Shown here in pieces: positions 63,546-64,000 of a stretch of 64,000 nt of DNA. The stretch lies in assembly GCA_013396525.1 (NCBI GenBank), contig VWYX01000682.1:248001-312000 (forward strand). The letters are read 5' to 3'. The notes under the pieces were generated by a model that made no database searches, was not told the DNA's origin, and saw nothing but the letters and a program-made list of their open reading frames with translations. Origin of the DNA: Chaetorhynchus papuensis (lineage: Eukaryota > Chordata > Aves > Passeriformes > Rhipiduridae). Position 1 is the stretch's first letter. Every line of letters begins with the position of its first letter. The translations under genes were made by a program, and so were the position numbers.

Positions 63546-64000
63546 ATTCAAAGCCATTAGTCAAACCAAAGGAGAAACAATGAGCTAAAATTAACAAATT
63601 TCTCACAGAAGTAACCTAATATGTACAGCTGATATCAAGCCACCAGGACAAAGTTACTTTTCTTGATAGATATACACAGAGCACTGGGATGATCCACATA
63701 TTACTACAGCAGAATCATCAGAATTAACATTCATTTCTAGCAGCCGAAGATCATTTATGTTTCTAAGGACATGAAAAGCTTTTCAAAGCTTTCTTCTGTG
63801 CTCCAGAAGTGCAACTGGTCAAGCATTTGAAACGTTATTCCCAGCTAGTATGTGTGTGACATACTTTCAAAGGGCATCTCCTGGCAGACCATGTCCCCTT
63901 GCAGGCTGGCTGAGGTGTCAGCAGACACAGGCAAAGCCTTCCTGGGGTAGTTCAGGCTGAGACTGACATTGTGTTCTCGCATGTCTGGGGTCAGCAGAAA

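Larger units (their letters stand above)
53673..64000 (-). other. DNM3: DNM3 intron, partial (at least 10.3 kb)
   Basis: Everything upstream of the PH-end exon to the window edge. I looked for the preceding PH exon (the KKYMLPLDNLK..FALFNTEQ region) and did not see it. The GC-rich stretch at 59041-59280 has overlapping open frames on the plus strand but no domain I recognise. It also contains the assembly gap and three microsatellites listed separately. Confidence 0.85.

Noticed and set aside
1..64000. CRISPR arrays, insertion sequences, operons, ribosome binding sites, riboswitches
   Set aside because: The window is vertebrate nuclear DNA with spliced exons. No regularly spaced repeats or bacterial gene organisation occur.

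Overview
This is a vertebrate chromosomal window, most likely from a bird. The case for a bird rests on several chicken-repeat-1 (CR1) LINE fragments with the sauropsid-type 3' end (copies of the ATTCTATG octamer), a low density of visible repeats, and a coding sequence very close to amniote dynamin-3. Nothing prokaryotic is present. A crocodilian or turtle is not fully excluded from the sequence alone.

The only gene I can support is the 3' part of DNM3 (dynamin-3), on the minus strand and running from the right edge to about 4.26 kb. Five exons were resolved by reading splice sites and codon phase: the end of the PH domain (53561-53672), two GTPase effector domain (GED)/stalk exons (22576-22740 and 18299-18525), the main proline/arginine-rich domain (PRD) exon (17462-17695), and the terminal coding exon (4257-4326, ending LDSSLLD-stop). 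All four complete introns are GT..AG, and the phases join without a frameshift or internal stop. The 5' part of the gene (G domain, middle domain, most of PH) lies beyond 64 kb.

Layout: 1-1334 is DNM3-downstream or distal 3' UTR sequence, with polyadenylation-like hexamers on both strands. 1335-4256 is probable 3' UTR with an old CR1 insertion. 4327-17461 is a 13.1-kb last intron holding an intragenic CpG island at 7.37-7.95 kb, a T10A20 tract, a purine-rich block and a CR1 end. 17696-18298 and 18526-22575 are short and medium introns. 22741-53560 is a 30.8-kb intron carrying a nested CR1 locus (about 27.9-28.6 kb), a tRNA-derived SINE-like relic (32.9 kb), two degraded CR1 relics (35.5 and 36.9-37.6 kb), and GC-rich patches at 30.2 and 51.2 kb. 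53673-64000 is part of a further intron, with a 61-base assembly gap and AAC/CA/GAT microsatellites.

The many 60-250-codon open frames between the exons look like chance frames in non-coding DNA. I found no previously undescribed biological system. The points most worth a second look are the intragenic CpG island, the CT microsatellite that forms the splice acceptor tract of the last exon, a stop codon built into the PRD exon donor, the nested and fossil CR1 loci, and the SINE-like relic.
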